Positions 1 through 6,689 are shown, numbered from the stretch's first letter. The stretch is DNA of 8,037 nucleotides from an uncultured Anaerolineae bacterium (GCA_903854805.1 CAINXK010000218.1:1-8037); one strand, 5' to 3'. Numbers and translations are program-made. The notes: a model not told the origin generated them from the sequence alone.

Positions 1-157
1 ATGCGCTTTATGAACTGGCGCCAATTACTGTACCGGTATCCGTGTTTAGATATTAACCATCACCAGCATCCAGCATTGCCAGTAAATCTAGGCTGTCCAA
101 ATTGTATCACTCACAACCATTAGCCGAGATCATCAATTCGCTGGAAGCCCGCCAAGT
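1..157. other. Non-coding stretch downstream of the histidine kinase gene
   Basis: This is the 157 bp between the kinase stop codon and the window edge. I see no convincing gene on either strand; the only open frame entering it from the plus strand runs antisense into the kinase gene. There is no clear terminator hairpin with a T-run after the kinase stop. Two 8-bp palindromes (TGGCGCCA at 16-23, TACCGGTA at 31-38) and one tandem 7-bp repeat (CCAGCAT twice, 63-76) are present, but all are short enough to be chance. Transcription of the operon may continue past the window edge. Confidence 0.5.
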
Positions 158-1654
158 TTACGATCCGGCAGAGGCACAAGCCAGGCTGATGGTAATTTTG
201 GTGCCATTACCAGGCTGGCTCACAACCGATATTTGGCCACCGTGCAATTCCACCAACGCCCTGGAAATCGCCAGTCCCAACCCGGAACCGTCCTGGATGC
301 GTGCCGCAGACTGCTTGCCCCGGTAAAAACGATCGAAAACAAAGGGCAGATCTTCGGGCTGAATGCCAGAGCCACTGTCTGCCACAGAAATATGCACCAG
401 GCAATCCGATGGAATAATCCTGGTTTTTGCTTGGGCTGGAAGATTCGCAGCGATGGCCGCAGGCCTGGACGAACTGACCGACAAAATAACCGTGCCACCG
501 GGTGGAGTATGTTTCAGGCTGTTATCCACCAGGTTTGCCAGAACTTGCAAGATGCGTGCCACATCCATATCCACCAACGGCAGATCTGATTCGGCCTCGG
601 TTCGGATGGTCAGCCCCTTTTCTGCGGCGCGCATGCCATAGGCCGCGGCGCAGCGTTCAATGATCTCCTGCGGGTCAGCCGGGCCGCGCTGCAGGAGCAG
701 TTCACCCGATTCAGACAGTGAGAGGGTCCGCAAATCATCCACCAAACGTGAAAGGTGCCGGGCCTCATCATAAATGATATCCAGCGTTTCAGCAGTTGCC
801 GGCAGCACACCTTCACTGAGCGCTTCAGCATTGCCCAGGATGATGCTCAACGGATTGCGCAATTCATGCGCAATATCGGCAGTCATCTGGCGGCGCAGAT
901 CGCGAGAGCGCTTCAGGCTGGCTGTCATTTGATTAAACGAGTTGGCCAGTGCCCCGATCTCATCCTTGGTGCTGATGGTTACCTGTCTCTCAAGATCACC
1001 CTGGGCGATGGATTGGGTGGCAGCGTTCAGATCACGCAGCGGCCTGATGATATTGCGCGCCATCTGCCAACCGAAGAACAGCGCGATCAACGTGGCGACC
1101 AGCACCCCGATAAACAGGTTCAGGTTGATACGTTGAATATTATCTGCAACTGATTCTGCCTGGTTCCTTGGAGCTCGCAGCGGGATCAAGTAAGCAACGA
1201 TGTGCCCATTAGAATTGATCGGAAATCCAAAACGGATGAAGTCTGGCGAAGGCAGACCCGGCGGAATATGCTGGGCTAATGAGAGCAGAATGTTCCCATC
1301 CGTATCCACGATCAGGTACTCTTTCTCCTGACCGGTCTCCAGCGCCTGGGCTTCTTCCAACAGAAACAGGGCACCGCTAAAATTATTGTTTTCGGTGTAA
1401 TAATTGGAAAGATTATCGATCAAACCCTCGTAGCGGCTTTCTCTGAGGTACCGATTAAACTCCAACTGGCTAACCCGCCCAGCCAGCAGAGCAACAATCA
1501 CAATCCCTGAAATACTCACAACCCAAAATGCCAGGATCAGCTTAAGCAGCAGCGACCTGCGCAGCGAAATTAGCCCGGACCCATCCGGTTGCAGACGGCC
1601 AAATGCCCCAAACTGGCCAGACAGCTTCGAGAAAAAATTGCGAATCCTGTCCAT
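158..1654 (-). CDS. Membrane-bound sensor histidine kinase (HAMP-HisKA-HATPase_c)
   Basis: This 498-residue protein is a class I sensor kinase that autophosphorylates on histidine and passes the phosphate to the adjacent response regulator. A short basic cytoplasmic N-terminus is followed by TM1 (about 34-58) and an extracytoplasmic sensor region of about 115 residues (61-177) containing the stretch YLIVDTDGNILL. TM2 lies at about 178-198 and a HAMP linker at about 199-252. The H-box is IAHELRNPLS with phosphoacceptor His263. The N-box is LANLVDNSLKHTPPGG (Asn374, Asn378), the G1 box is DSGSGI (Asp426), the F-box region is FVFDRFYRG, and the G2 box is GSGLGL (456-461). All catalytic boxes look intact. 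The order resembles BaeS-type kinases. About 20 extra residues (roughly 396-416) lie between the N-box and G1 strands. The ATG directly follows the regulator's TAA, which implies translational coupling; its own ribosome binding site is weak. The sensed signal cannot be read from the sequence. Confidence 0.95.
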   Translation of the reverse strand: MDRIRNFFSKLSGQFGAFGRLQPDGSGLISLRRSLLLKLILAFWVVSISGIVIVALLAGRVSQLEFNRYLRESRYEGLIDNLSNYYTENNNFSGALFLLEEAQALETGQEKEYLIVDTDGNILLSLAQHIPPGLPSPDFIRFGFPINSNGHIVAYLIPLRAPRNQAESVADNIQRINLNLFIGVLVATLIALFFGWQMARNIIRPLRDLNAATQSIAQGDLERQVTISTKDEIGALANSFNQMTASLKRSRDLRRQMTADIAHELRNPLSIILGNAEALSEGVLPATAETLDIIYDEARHLSRLVDDLRTLSLSESGELLLQRGPADPQEIIERCAAAYGMRAAEKGLTIRTEAESDLPLVDMDVARILQVLANLVDNSLKHTPPGGTVILSVSSSRPAAIAANLPAQAKTRIIPSDCLVHISVADSGSGIQPEDLPFVFDRFYRGKQSAARIQDGSGLGLAISRALVELHGGQISVVSQPGNGTKITISLACASAGS

Positions 1655-2350
1655 TTATTCCAGCCTGCGATGGGTATTCACACGGTAGCCCACGCCATAG
1701 ATTGTTTCAATATAAATGGGGTTGCGCGGATCAGGTTCGATCTTGGCACGCAAATTTTTGATATGCCCATCAATCGAACGCTCAATTCCTTCAAAAGAGA
1801 CCCCTTGCACAAAGTCGAGCAGCTGCAAGCGCGAGAGGGTGCGCCCACGCGAGCTGACCAAAGCTGCCAGCAGGTCAAACTCTGACCTGGTCAACGAGAC
1901 CGGTTCACCCTTGATTGTGACCAGGTAGGCGTCGCGATCCAGGATAATATCGCCAGCCTCCAGCAGGTTAGTGGTGGGCAGACTCTTGCCCATGCGCCGC
2001 AGCACCATACGGATGCGCGCTGTCAGTTCCCGCAGGCTAAAAGGCTTGGTGACATAATCATCCGCTCCCAATTCCAGCCCGACCACCTTGTCACTTTCTT
2101 CAAGGCGTGCCGTCAAAAGAATGACTGGTTCGTTGTGGTTTTTGGAATACAGACGCAAAAATTCATAGCCATCCATCTCGGGCATCATAATATCAAGCAG
2201 GATCAGGTCAGGGTGTTCCTGATCGACCACCGGCAGAGCCAACTTCCCATTGGCAGCCGTAACAACCTTGAAACCCTCCTGGGTAAGGTAAGCCTGGAGC
2301 AGGGTCCTGATCCGTTCCTCATCGTCAACAACCAGAATGGTTTTTGGCAT
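1655..2350 (-). CDS. OmpR/PhoB-family response regulator
   Basis: This 231-residue DNA-binding regulator has an N-terminal receiver domain (about 1-118) and a C-terminal winged-helix DNA-binding domain (about 130-226). The receiver has the acidic pair Asp9/Asp10, phosphoacceptor Asp53 in LILLDIMMPEMDG, Thr80 and Lys102 (in DDYVTKPF). The effector domain has the usual LTRSEFDLL, the recognition-helix region RSIDGHIKNLRAKI, and the final hairpin IETIYGVGYR. I chose the ATG at 2350 because the receiver domain starts there (MPKTILVVDD) and an AAGGA ribosome binding site lies 8 bases upstream; a longer frame to 2395 adds residues unlike the family. The gene abuts the kinase with no gap, so the two form a cognate pair. 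Its likely target is the exporter promoter upstream, where tandem 11-bp repeats are present. That last link is inferred from position and family habit. Confidence 0.96.
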   Translation of the reverse strand: MPKTILVVDDEERIRTLLQAYLTQEGFKVVTAANGKLALPVVDQEHPDLILLDIMMPEMDGYEFLRLYSKNHNEPVILLTARLEESDKVVGLELGADDYVTKPFSLRELTARIRMVLRRMGKSLPTTNLLEAGDIILDRDAYLVTIKGEPVSLTRSEFDLLAALVSSRGRTLSRLQLLDFVQGVSFEGIERSIDGHIKNLRAKIEPDPRNPIYIETIYGVGYRVNTHRRLE

Positions 2351-2358
2351 GCTTCTTA
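2351..2358 (-). promoter_or_regulatory. Spacer to the ribosome binding site deciding the regulator start
   Basis: These are the 8 bases between the ATG at 2350 and an AAGGA on the minus strand (about 2359-2363). This standard spacing supports the start MPKTIL over the longer frame. Confidence 0.6.
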
Positions 2359-2385
2359 TCCTTCGTAGGATTGTCTCTTCGTTTA

Positions 2386-2394
2386 AATATAGCA
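2386..2394 (-). promoter_or_regulatory. Candidate extended -10 promoter of the regulator-kinase pair
   Basis: On the minus strand the sequence reads TGCTATATT, an extended -10 element (TGn followed by TATATT). It would place a transcript start near 2379, with a leader of about 28 bases before the regulator ATG. No good -35 box lies at 16-18 bp, which is usual for extended -10 promoters. The element overlaps the left arm of a 39-bp dyad (2391-2429). This suggests the two-component genes can be expressed separately from the exporter genes, possibly under feedback control. Confidence 0.4.
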
Positions 2395-2429
2395 TATCCG
2401 CTCCGCAAGAACACGGTTGCGCATATGCT
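2391..2429. repeat. Interrupted dyad between membrane-protein gene and regulator gene
   Basis: Outer arms AGCATAT (2391-2397) and ATATGCT (2423-2429) enclose inner arms CGCAA (2404-2408) and TTGCG (2417-2421) around the loop GAACACGG. The inner and outer arms are separated by 6 bases on one side and 1 on the other. On the minus-strand RNA the structure is followed by AUAUUUAAA, a poor U-run, so it could be a leaky terminator after the membrane-protein gene. It equally could be an operator, since its edge coincides with the candidate -10 element. Both readings are inferences. Confidence 0.45.
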
Positions 2430-2439
2430 CAAACAGATC

Positions 2440-3024
2440 TTAGCGTAGCCTGGGCTTGGGCTTGCTCTTGGGAAAGTAATCACGGACCGAAGGTAAAAAG
2501 CTGAGGCCCAGGATCGGGAGTGCCGCAACAGTGCTTAAGACAGTTGACCCAATCCTGATCCAATTGATATTACGACCACCAAACGAGAAAAAACCAGGGA
2601 CAGCCCCAATCAAGAAGATCAAGCCCAACAGCGTCGCCAGGTTGAGACCCCAGATCTTTTGTTTCCAGATCCCATAAACACTCAAAAGCAGCAGCAAGAT
2701 GCCAGCAATCGAAAGGCCCAGGTTGACATAAACAAACACCTGCGGATTCAGCCCAAGCGAACGGGTAATGCTGAACAGGTTGAACCCGCTCTGGGTTCCG
2801 CGCTGAAAGTTGCCAGAGGTGCCGCCACTCTCAGTTTGTCCACCGCCGTTGTTACCCTGAAAATTACCACCACTCTGCCCAGGCGTGTTTCCGGTTCTGT
2901 TTCCGCGCCCGCCAAAACCAATTCGCGTTGTAGCCAGCGACACTGTGCTGACCAGTGCCAGCACAAGCAGCATGACGATGATCAATGTGATCGTCTTGGG
3001 ACGTGAAGTTGTTGGGTTTAACAT
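2440..3024 (-). CDS. Small multi-spanning membrane protein with Gly/Asn-rich segment, function unknown
   Basis: I do not recognise a named family for this 194-residue protein. A basic, polar N-terminus precedes a hydrophobic helix (about 11-32) that could be a signal peptide or a membrane anchor. A low-complexity segment rich in Gly, Asn, Gln, Thr and Ser follows (about 36-82, with units such as GGNFQGNNGGG and SGNFQRG). Three further hydrophobic helices lie at about 95-119, 124-147 and 156-178, and the tail is short and strongly basic (KSKPKPRLR). The start at 3024 has a clear ribosome binding site, AAGGA, about 8 bases upstream. The gene lies between the permease (89 bp before it) and the regulator (89 bp after it), on the same strand. 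Its position suggests an accessory part of the exporter or a membrane partner of the kinase, but the sequence shows no catalytic motif. It has no cysteines, and no homology is claimed. Confidence 0.85.
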   Translation of the reverse strand: MLNPTTSRPKTITLIIVMLLVLALVSTVSLATTRIGFGGRGNRTGNTPGQSGGNFQGNNGGGQTESGGTSGNFQRGTQSGFNLFSITRSLGLNPQVFVYVNLGLSIAGILLLLLSVYGIWKQKIWGLNLATLLGLIFLIGAVPGFFSFGGRNINWIRIGSTVLSTVAALPILGLSFLPSVRDYFPKSKPKPRLR

Positions 3025-3063
3025 TTCTCTTTTCCTTTTTTTATACTAAAAATAATCTACAAC

Positions 3064-3083
3064 CGCTTTCAGCCTGCAAAGCG
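3064..3083 (-). terminator. Weak hairpin between permease and membrane-protein genes
   Basis: CGCTTT (3064-3069) and AAAGCG (3078-3083) pair as a 6-bp stem around an 8-base loop. On the minus strand the stem is followed, about 9 bases later, by an AT-rich stretch containing TTATTTTT. The stem is short and the T-run is distant. At most it would be a partial terminator or attenuator that lowers expression of the downstream membrane-protein and two-component genes. Confidence 0.3.
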
Positions 3084-3113
3084 TACCCAGTCCCGATTTC
3101 TCAACCCGCCGGG

Positions 3114-4346
3114 CTACTCAGAACGCAGCGCTTCCATCGGGTGCAAGTTAGCCGCGCGGTAGGCCGGGTAGATCCCGAAAAATAGGCCAATGGCCATCGA
3201 GAAGAAGAACGATAGCAACACCGATGAAAGCGTCACTTCGGCAGTGATCAAACCCAGTTTTGTCACCACCCAGGCAATTGCCATCCCAAACAGGATGCCG
3301 ATCACCCCACCGCTAATACTCAACGTCATGGTTTCCACTAAAAACTGGAAAAGGATATGATCCTTGCGCGCACCAACCGCCTTACGCAGGCCAATCTCGC
3401 GCGTGCGTTCACTGACCGAGACCAGGGTGATATTCATGATACCAATGCCACCCACCAACAAGGAGAGCGCCGCGATGGCGCCCAGAAAGGTCGTCAGGGT
3501 GGTGGTCACACTGGTCAGCGTAGAAAGCAGCTGTGCCTGGTTCATAATGCGGAAATCATCAGACGCGGCAGGCTTGAGGTGATGCGTCCGGCGCAATACA
3601 AAGTTGATCTGTGCTGAAACCGAATCGACAGTGTCAGCCGAACTGGCTGATACTGCAATCGCGCTGACCACTTTTTCGCCGTTTTGAACGGCATTGCTGC
3701 CAAACAGCTTGGCGTAACCAGATTCCAACGGGATGAAAACAATATCATCCTGGTTGTCAAAACCAGATGAACCCTTGGATTTAAGCAGACCAACCACTGT
3801 GAAATTCACTTTATTGATCTTGATGGTCTTGCCAATCGGGCTGATGTTTGGGAAGAGATCTGTGGCCGTGGTAGCACCAATCAAAGCCACCAGGTTTAGC
3901 TTGGTGCGATCATTGGCATTCAAACCGCGCCCCGCTTCAATCTCATAAGTATGCACCCTGAGATAATCCTCGGTGACACCCGTGACCGAAGTCTGCGAAC
4001 TCAAGGTTCCCTGTGTAATGGTATAGCGTCCCTGGTAAGCCGGCGCGATGCCGGCAATTTCGGTTAACGTCTTGGTCAGGGCCAGGTAATCCTGATAAGT
4101 GAGATAGGTTGGGGCAAGCTGCGAGCCAGGCGAGGGCCGCTGTGAGCGCCCGGCCTGGATATTCAGTAAGTTGGATCCATTGCTGGAAATCCGATCTGTG
4201 ATGCTGCTGGTAGCTCCATTGCCAATCGCCATCAGTGCCACAACGGCCGCCACCCCAATCACAATCCCCAGGATGGTTAGAGCGGAGCGCAGTTTATTGG
4301 CCATCAGGCCACGTAGTGCGGTAAGAATATTCTGTGAAATTAGCAT
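3114..4346 (-). CDS. MacB/FtsX-type ABC transporter permease
   Basis: This 410-residue inner-membrane permease belongs to the type VII ABC (mechanotransmission) family, which couples ATP hydrolysis in the cytoplasm to movement of an extracytoplasmic domain. TM1 is at about 21-43 and is preceded by the amphipathic N-terminal helix typical of the family (ALRGLMANKLRSALT). A large periplasmic-core-type domain spans about 45-278. TM2 (about 283-308), TM3 (about 340-362) and TM4 (about 374-394) follow. Hallmarks are GGIGIMNITLVSVSERTREI just after TM2, the coupling-helix region GLRKAVGARKDHI, and the end PAYRAANLHPMEALRSE. The length is normal for a separate permease without a fused ATPase. The gene begins 12 bp after the ATPase stop, with AGGAG placed 5 bases before the ATG. 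The substrate (drug, peptide, lipoprotein or glycolipid) cannot be decided; adaptor context favours efflux. Confidence 0.95.
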   Translation of the reverse strand: MLISQNILTALRGLMANKLRSALTILGIVIGVAAVVALMAIGNGATSSITDRISSNGSNLLNIQAGRSQRPSPGSQLAPTYLTYQDYLALTKTLTEIAGIAPAYQGRYTITQGTLSSQTSVTGVTEDYLRVHTYEIEAGRGLNANDRTKLNLVALIGATTATDLFPNISPIGKTIKINKVNFTVVGLLKSKGSSGFDNQDDIVFIPLESGYAKLFGSNAVQNGEKVVSAIAVSASSADTVDSVSAQINFVLRRTHHLKPAASDDFRIMNQAQLLSTLTSVTTTLTTFLGAIAALSLLVGGIGIMNITLVSVSERTREIGLRKAVGARKDHILFQFLVETMTLSISGGVIGILFGMAIAWVVTKLGLITAEVTLSSVLLSFFFSMAIGLFFGIYPAYRAANLHPMEALRSE

Positions 4347-4358
4347 GGCAGCTCCTGA

Positions 4359-5081
4359 CTAATCCTCGCCATCCGAACGACGTGCCCCGGCTTTGAGTGG
4401 GTTGGCATTCATAGTATCTGAAATAATGCGCCCATCGGCCAGGCGAATGATACGCGCCGTATGCCGGGCAATAAAGGCATCATGCGTCACCATGATCACC
4501 GTCTGACCAATTTCACGGTGTAAATTCTGGAATAGCTCCATAATTTCCGCGCCGGTCTTGCTGTCCAAGGCGCCGGTGGGCTCATCCGCGATCAGGATGG
4601 CCGGATCATTGACCAGCGCACGGGCAATCGCCACGCGCTGCTGCTGACCACCCGAAAGTTCACTTGGGTGATGCTTGACCCTGTCCTGCAGCCCAACCAC
4701 TTCCAGGGCATGCATGGCCTTCTCACGCGAGGCGCGCGCGCTCAGACCGGTATAGCTGAGCGGCAGCTGTACGTTTTCCAATGCGCTGGTACGCGAAAGC
4801 AGGTTGAACTGCTGAAAGACGAAACCGATCTTGCGGTTACGAATATCCGCCAGCTGGGTATCATTCATGTTTTCAACCGGACTGCCATCCAGAAGATAAG
4901 AACCAGAAGAAGGCACGTCCAGGCAGCCAACAATCGACATTAGCGTGCTTTTTCCAGAACCGGAGGGGCCCATGATGGCAATCATTTCGCCTTTCTCAAT
5001 GGAAAAGGTCACGCCATCCAGGGCGCGCACTTCGTTTTCGCCCATCACAAACACCTTGGTTAACTCCTCGATCTGGATCAT
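4359..5081 (-). CDS. ABC transporter ATP-binding protein (MacB/LolD type)
   Basis: This cytoplasmic ATPase of 240 residues powers the neighbouring permease. In this start's numbering, Walker A is GPSGSGKS at 38-45. The Q-loop is in FVFQQFNLLSR at about 88-98, the signature is LSGGQQQR at 142-149, and Walker B is ILIADEP with Asp166 and Glu167. The D-loop is GALDSKTG and the H-loop is His200 in VTHD. The stretch after the Q-loop and the family pattern IVGCLDVPSSG are typical of the MacB/LolD/FtsE group. I chose the ATG at 5081 because AGGTG lies 8 bases upstream and the family normally begins MIxIxxLTK. An in-frame GTG at 5147 would add 22 residues overlapping the adaptor gene and looks less likely. 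There are 19 bp between the adaptor stop and this start, consistent with one operon. A C-terminal tail of about 15 polar residues (NANPLKAGARRSDGED) follows the core. Confidence 0.96.
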   Translation of the reverse strand: MIQIEELTKVFVMGENEVRALDGVTFSIEKGEMIAIMGPSGSGKSTLMSIVGCLDVPSSGSYLLDGSPVENMNDTQLADIRNRKIGFVFQQFNLLSRTSALENVQLPLSYTGLSARASREKAMHALEVVGLQDRVKHHPSELSGGQQQRVAIARALVNDPAILIADEPTGALDSKTGAEIMELFQNLHREIGQTVIMVTHDAFIARHTARIIRLADGRIISDTMNANPLKAGARRSDGED

Positions 5082-5100
5082 GGCATGAACACCTGTCTGG

Positions 5101-6543
5101 TTATCCACCGGGAGGACCTCCTGCGCCAGGGATTTGTATGCCGCCACCGTTATTCCGTGTGTTCGATCCTGAGGATGATGAACCCGAGGTGCTTAATTCC
5201 ACCTTGTCGCCCTCCGCCAGCTTGCCGGTGGTTGTAATGGTCACCAGGCTATCAGCCAGGTCTCCGCTGACCACATCGACCTGTTCAGTGCTGCCATCGG
5301 CCTTGATCGTGACCACATACTCGCCTTTCGAGCTAGTCTGGATCGCGTTGACCGGCACGGCCAGCATGGCATGCGGTTCGCCGGTGATGATGACTACATT
5401 GGCGGTTGCGCCAAACAAGAGCGGTTTGTCGGTAGATTCGAGCGAAACAGTCACAGTATATTTAACCAGCCCATTTACAACGGACCCGATCGGGTTGATC
5501 AATGTCACCTTGCCTTTCAGGGTGACGCCAGGGATCGACTCCATTGTAACTTCGACATTGTTACCCAAGGTCACAGCCGCAATACTGGTCTCATCGATTT
5601 GGGTATCGATCTTCAAGGTGCTGCGGTCAACCAGGGCCACAGAATTTGCACCCTTGGCGACTGCATTACCGCTAACCGCCTGGGCGGCGATAACCTCACC
5701 GTCGAAAGGCGCGATGGTCAGAATACCATTTACCACCGCCTGCGCCGCCGCCACCTTAGCTGTCGCTGCTGTCAACGCCAGTGGATCAACCCCATTCTTC
5801 ACAATATCACGCTTGCGCTTGGCATCTTCCCAGTTGGCGCGAGCCACATCCAGCGCAGCCTTGGCATCATCGTAATCAGACTGGGTGGATTTGGCCGTAT
5901 ACCAATTGTAAGTGGATACCAGCGTATTAAGATTGAGCTGGGCACTGGTTAGCGCCAACAGCGCCGAGGTTTTAGAGGCATCGCCATCGAAATGATGCTG
6001 AACTTCTTTGTAGGCCTTGTTGGCCAGGGTTAAGCGCTTCTCAGCATCCCAAATCTGAGCCTGGGTATTCTTGATCAGGGCATCCGAAGCACGCGGATAA
6101 GCCAGCGCGTCCATATTGACCTGGGCTTGTTCCACTTTTTTGCGCGCAGTTAGAACGGCTTGCTGTGCCTGGGCGGCATTAAGGTTTGAATTTACCATAT
6201 CTTCCAGGTCACGCTGAGCTGTCGCCAGGGTCGCCTGGGCTGTGATCATGTCAGTCGTGACGCTGTCGGCTTTCAAGGTTGCCAAAATGTCGCCTTCTTT
6301 CACTTTTTGGCCCACCTTAACGTTGACCTGCTCGATCAAACCATTAGTACCCCAGGTTAACTGCACCAATTGATCGGCACTCAGGTTGCCGGAGGTCTCA
6401 ATCTTGTCGGTGATAGTTACACTTGAAACAACACCTTCTCCGGTTGTGCTGGTCGTGTCTGAGCTGGAACAGCTCGCCAACGCCAGTACGGCAACCAGGC
6501 TGATAATCATAATTATTCTGAATATGGATCGGTCTTTACGCAT
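5101..6543 (-). CDS. Lipoprotein efflux adaptor (HlyD/MacA-type membrane fusion protein)
   Basis: This 480-residue adaptor works with the ATPase and permease encoded just downstream. It begins with a lipoprotein signal peptide: basic MRKDR, a hydrophobic core, and lipobox LASC with Cys25, so the mature protein should be lipid-anchored outside the membrane. The first lipoyl half is at about 63-93 (VNVKVGQKVKEGDILATL). A long Ala/Gln/Lys-rich alpha-helical hairpin spans about 96-250. The second lipoyl half is at about 275-308 (APFDGEVIAAQAVSGNAV). A beta-barrel domain (about 311-385) and a membrane-proximal domain (about 388-453) follow. The last 27 residues are Ser, Gly and Asn rich and look disordered. 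The ATG at 6543 was chosen for its AGAGGA ribosome binding site about 7 bases upstream and for the proper signal peptide; a longer frame to 6594 lacks both. No outer-membrane channel gene is adjacent. A candidate promoter with activator-type repeats lies upstream. Confidence 0.95.
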   Translation of the reverse strand: MRKDRSIFRIIMIISLVAVLALASCSSSDTTSTTGEGVVSSVTITDKIETSGNLSADQLVQLTWGTNGLIEQVNVKVGQKVKEGDILATLKADSVTTDMITAQATLATAQRDLEDMVNSNLNAAQAQQAVLTARKKVEQAQVNMDALAYPRASDALIKNTQAQIWDAEKRLTLANKAYKEVQHHFDGDASKTSALLALTSAQLNLNTLVSTYNWYTAKSTQSDYDDAKAALDVARANWEDAKRKRDIVKNGVDPLALTAATAKVAAAQAVVNGILTIAPFDGEVIAAQAVSGNAVAKGANSVALVDRSTLKIDTQIDETSIAAVTLGNNVEVTMESIPGVTLKGKVTLINPIGSVVNGLVKYTVTVSLESTDKPLLFGATANVVIITGEPHAMLAVPVNAIQTSSKGEYVVTIKADGSTEQVDVVSGDLADSLVTITTTGKLAEGDKVELSTSGSSSSGSNTRNNGGGIQIPGAGGPPGG

Positions 6544-6580
6544 GGCACATCCTCTCGATAAATGAGTGATTTCTTTCACA

Positions 6581-6586
6581 ATTATA
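6581..6586 (-). promoter_or_regulatory. -10 box of the exporter operon promoter
   Basis: The minus strand reads a perfect TATAAT here. It predicts a transcript start near 6574 and a leader of about 30 bases before the adaptor ATG at 6543. At 17-bp spacing the -35 position (6604-6609) reads CACCCA, which does not resemble TTGACA. A good -10 with no -35, and repeats immediately upstream, is the pattern of an activator-dependent promoter. Confidence 0.55.
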
Positions 6587-6608
6587 GAGGGCATCGCAAA
6601 CCCTGGGT

Positions 6609-6642
6609 GTAAATCTTATGGGTAAATTGTGTGCAAATTATG
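6609..6642 (-). promoter_or_regulatory. Three tandem CAYAATTTRC-like repeats, candidate response-regulator operator
   Basis: Read on the minus strand, three head-to-tail units stand next to each other: CATAATTTGCA (6642-6632), CACAATTTACC (6631-6621) and CATAAGATTTAC (6620-6609). The first two are exactly 11 bp apart and share 8 of 11 bases. The third carries a 2-base insertion. Direct repeats with about 11-bp period are the usual binding pattern of OmpR/PhoB-type regulators. The block ends where the -35 box of the adaptor promoter should be. The likely ligand is the regulator encoded in the same window, though binding is inferred. Confidence 0.5.
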
Positions 6643-6649
6643 TAGAAAA

Positions 6650-6667
6650 CCCCTTGGATTGCCAGGG
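6650..6667 (-). terminator. Second small hairpin upstream of the exporter promoter
   Basis: On the minus strand CCCTGG pairs with CCAAGGG (one bulged base) across the 4-base loop CAAT, and GTTTTCTA follows. This could be a back-up intrinsic terminator behind the larger hairpin at 6690-6728. The stem is only 6 bp, so it is weak by itself. Confidence 0.35.
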
Positions 6668-6689
6668 CGCAGCACTTGGTCCTGTTAAC

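Noticed and set aside
16..76. Palindromes TGGCGCCA and TACCGGTA and a tandem CCAGCAT repeat downstream of the kinase gene
   Set aside because: Each is 7-8 bp, expected by chance in this length, and none forms a terminator or a known site.
755..1153. A 132-codon plus-strand open frame within the kinase gene
   Set aside because: Shadow of the kinase gene; no family features and no start signal.
2351..2395. Longer start for the response regulator at 2395
   Set aside because: The added 15 residues are not part of a receiver domain, and the frame would start upstream of the candidate promoter's transcript start. The ATG at 2350 has a good ribosome binding site.
3025..3062. Possible promoter (TATAAA or GATTAT boxes) before the 194-residue membrane protein gene
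   Set aside because: The TATAAA lies almost on the ribosome binding site, and the other box has no convincing -35 partner. The AT-rich stretch is better explained as the leader before the start codon.
5082..5147. GTG start at 5147 for the ATPase, giving 22 extra residues
   Set aside because: It would overlap the adaptor gene by 47 bp, and the extra residues are unlike the family. The ATG at 5081 has an AGGTG site at good spacing and gives a typical N-terminus.
5138..5875. A 245-codon open frame on the plus strand antisense to the adaptor gene
   Set aside because: It lies wholly inside a well-supported gene on the other strand, has no ribosome binding site of note, and its product has no recognisable domain. 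Its length follows from the codon bias of the adaptor gene.
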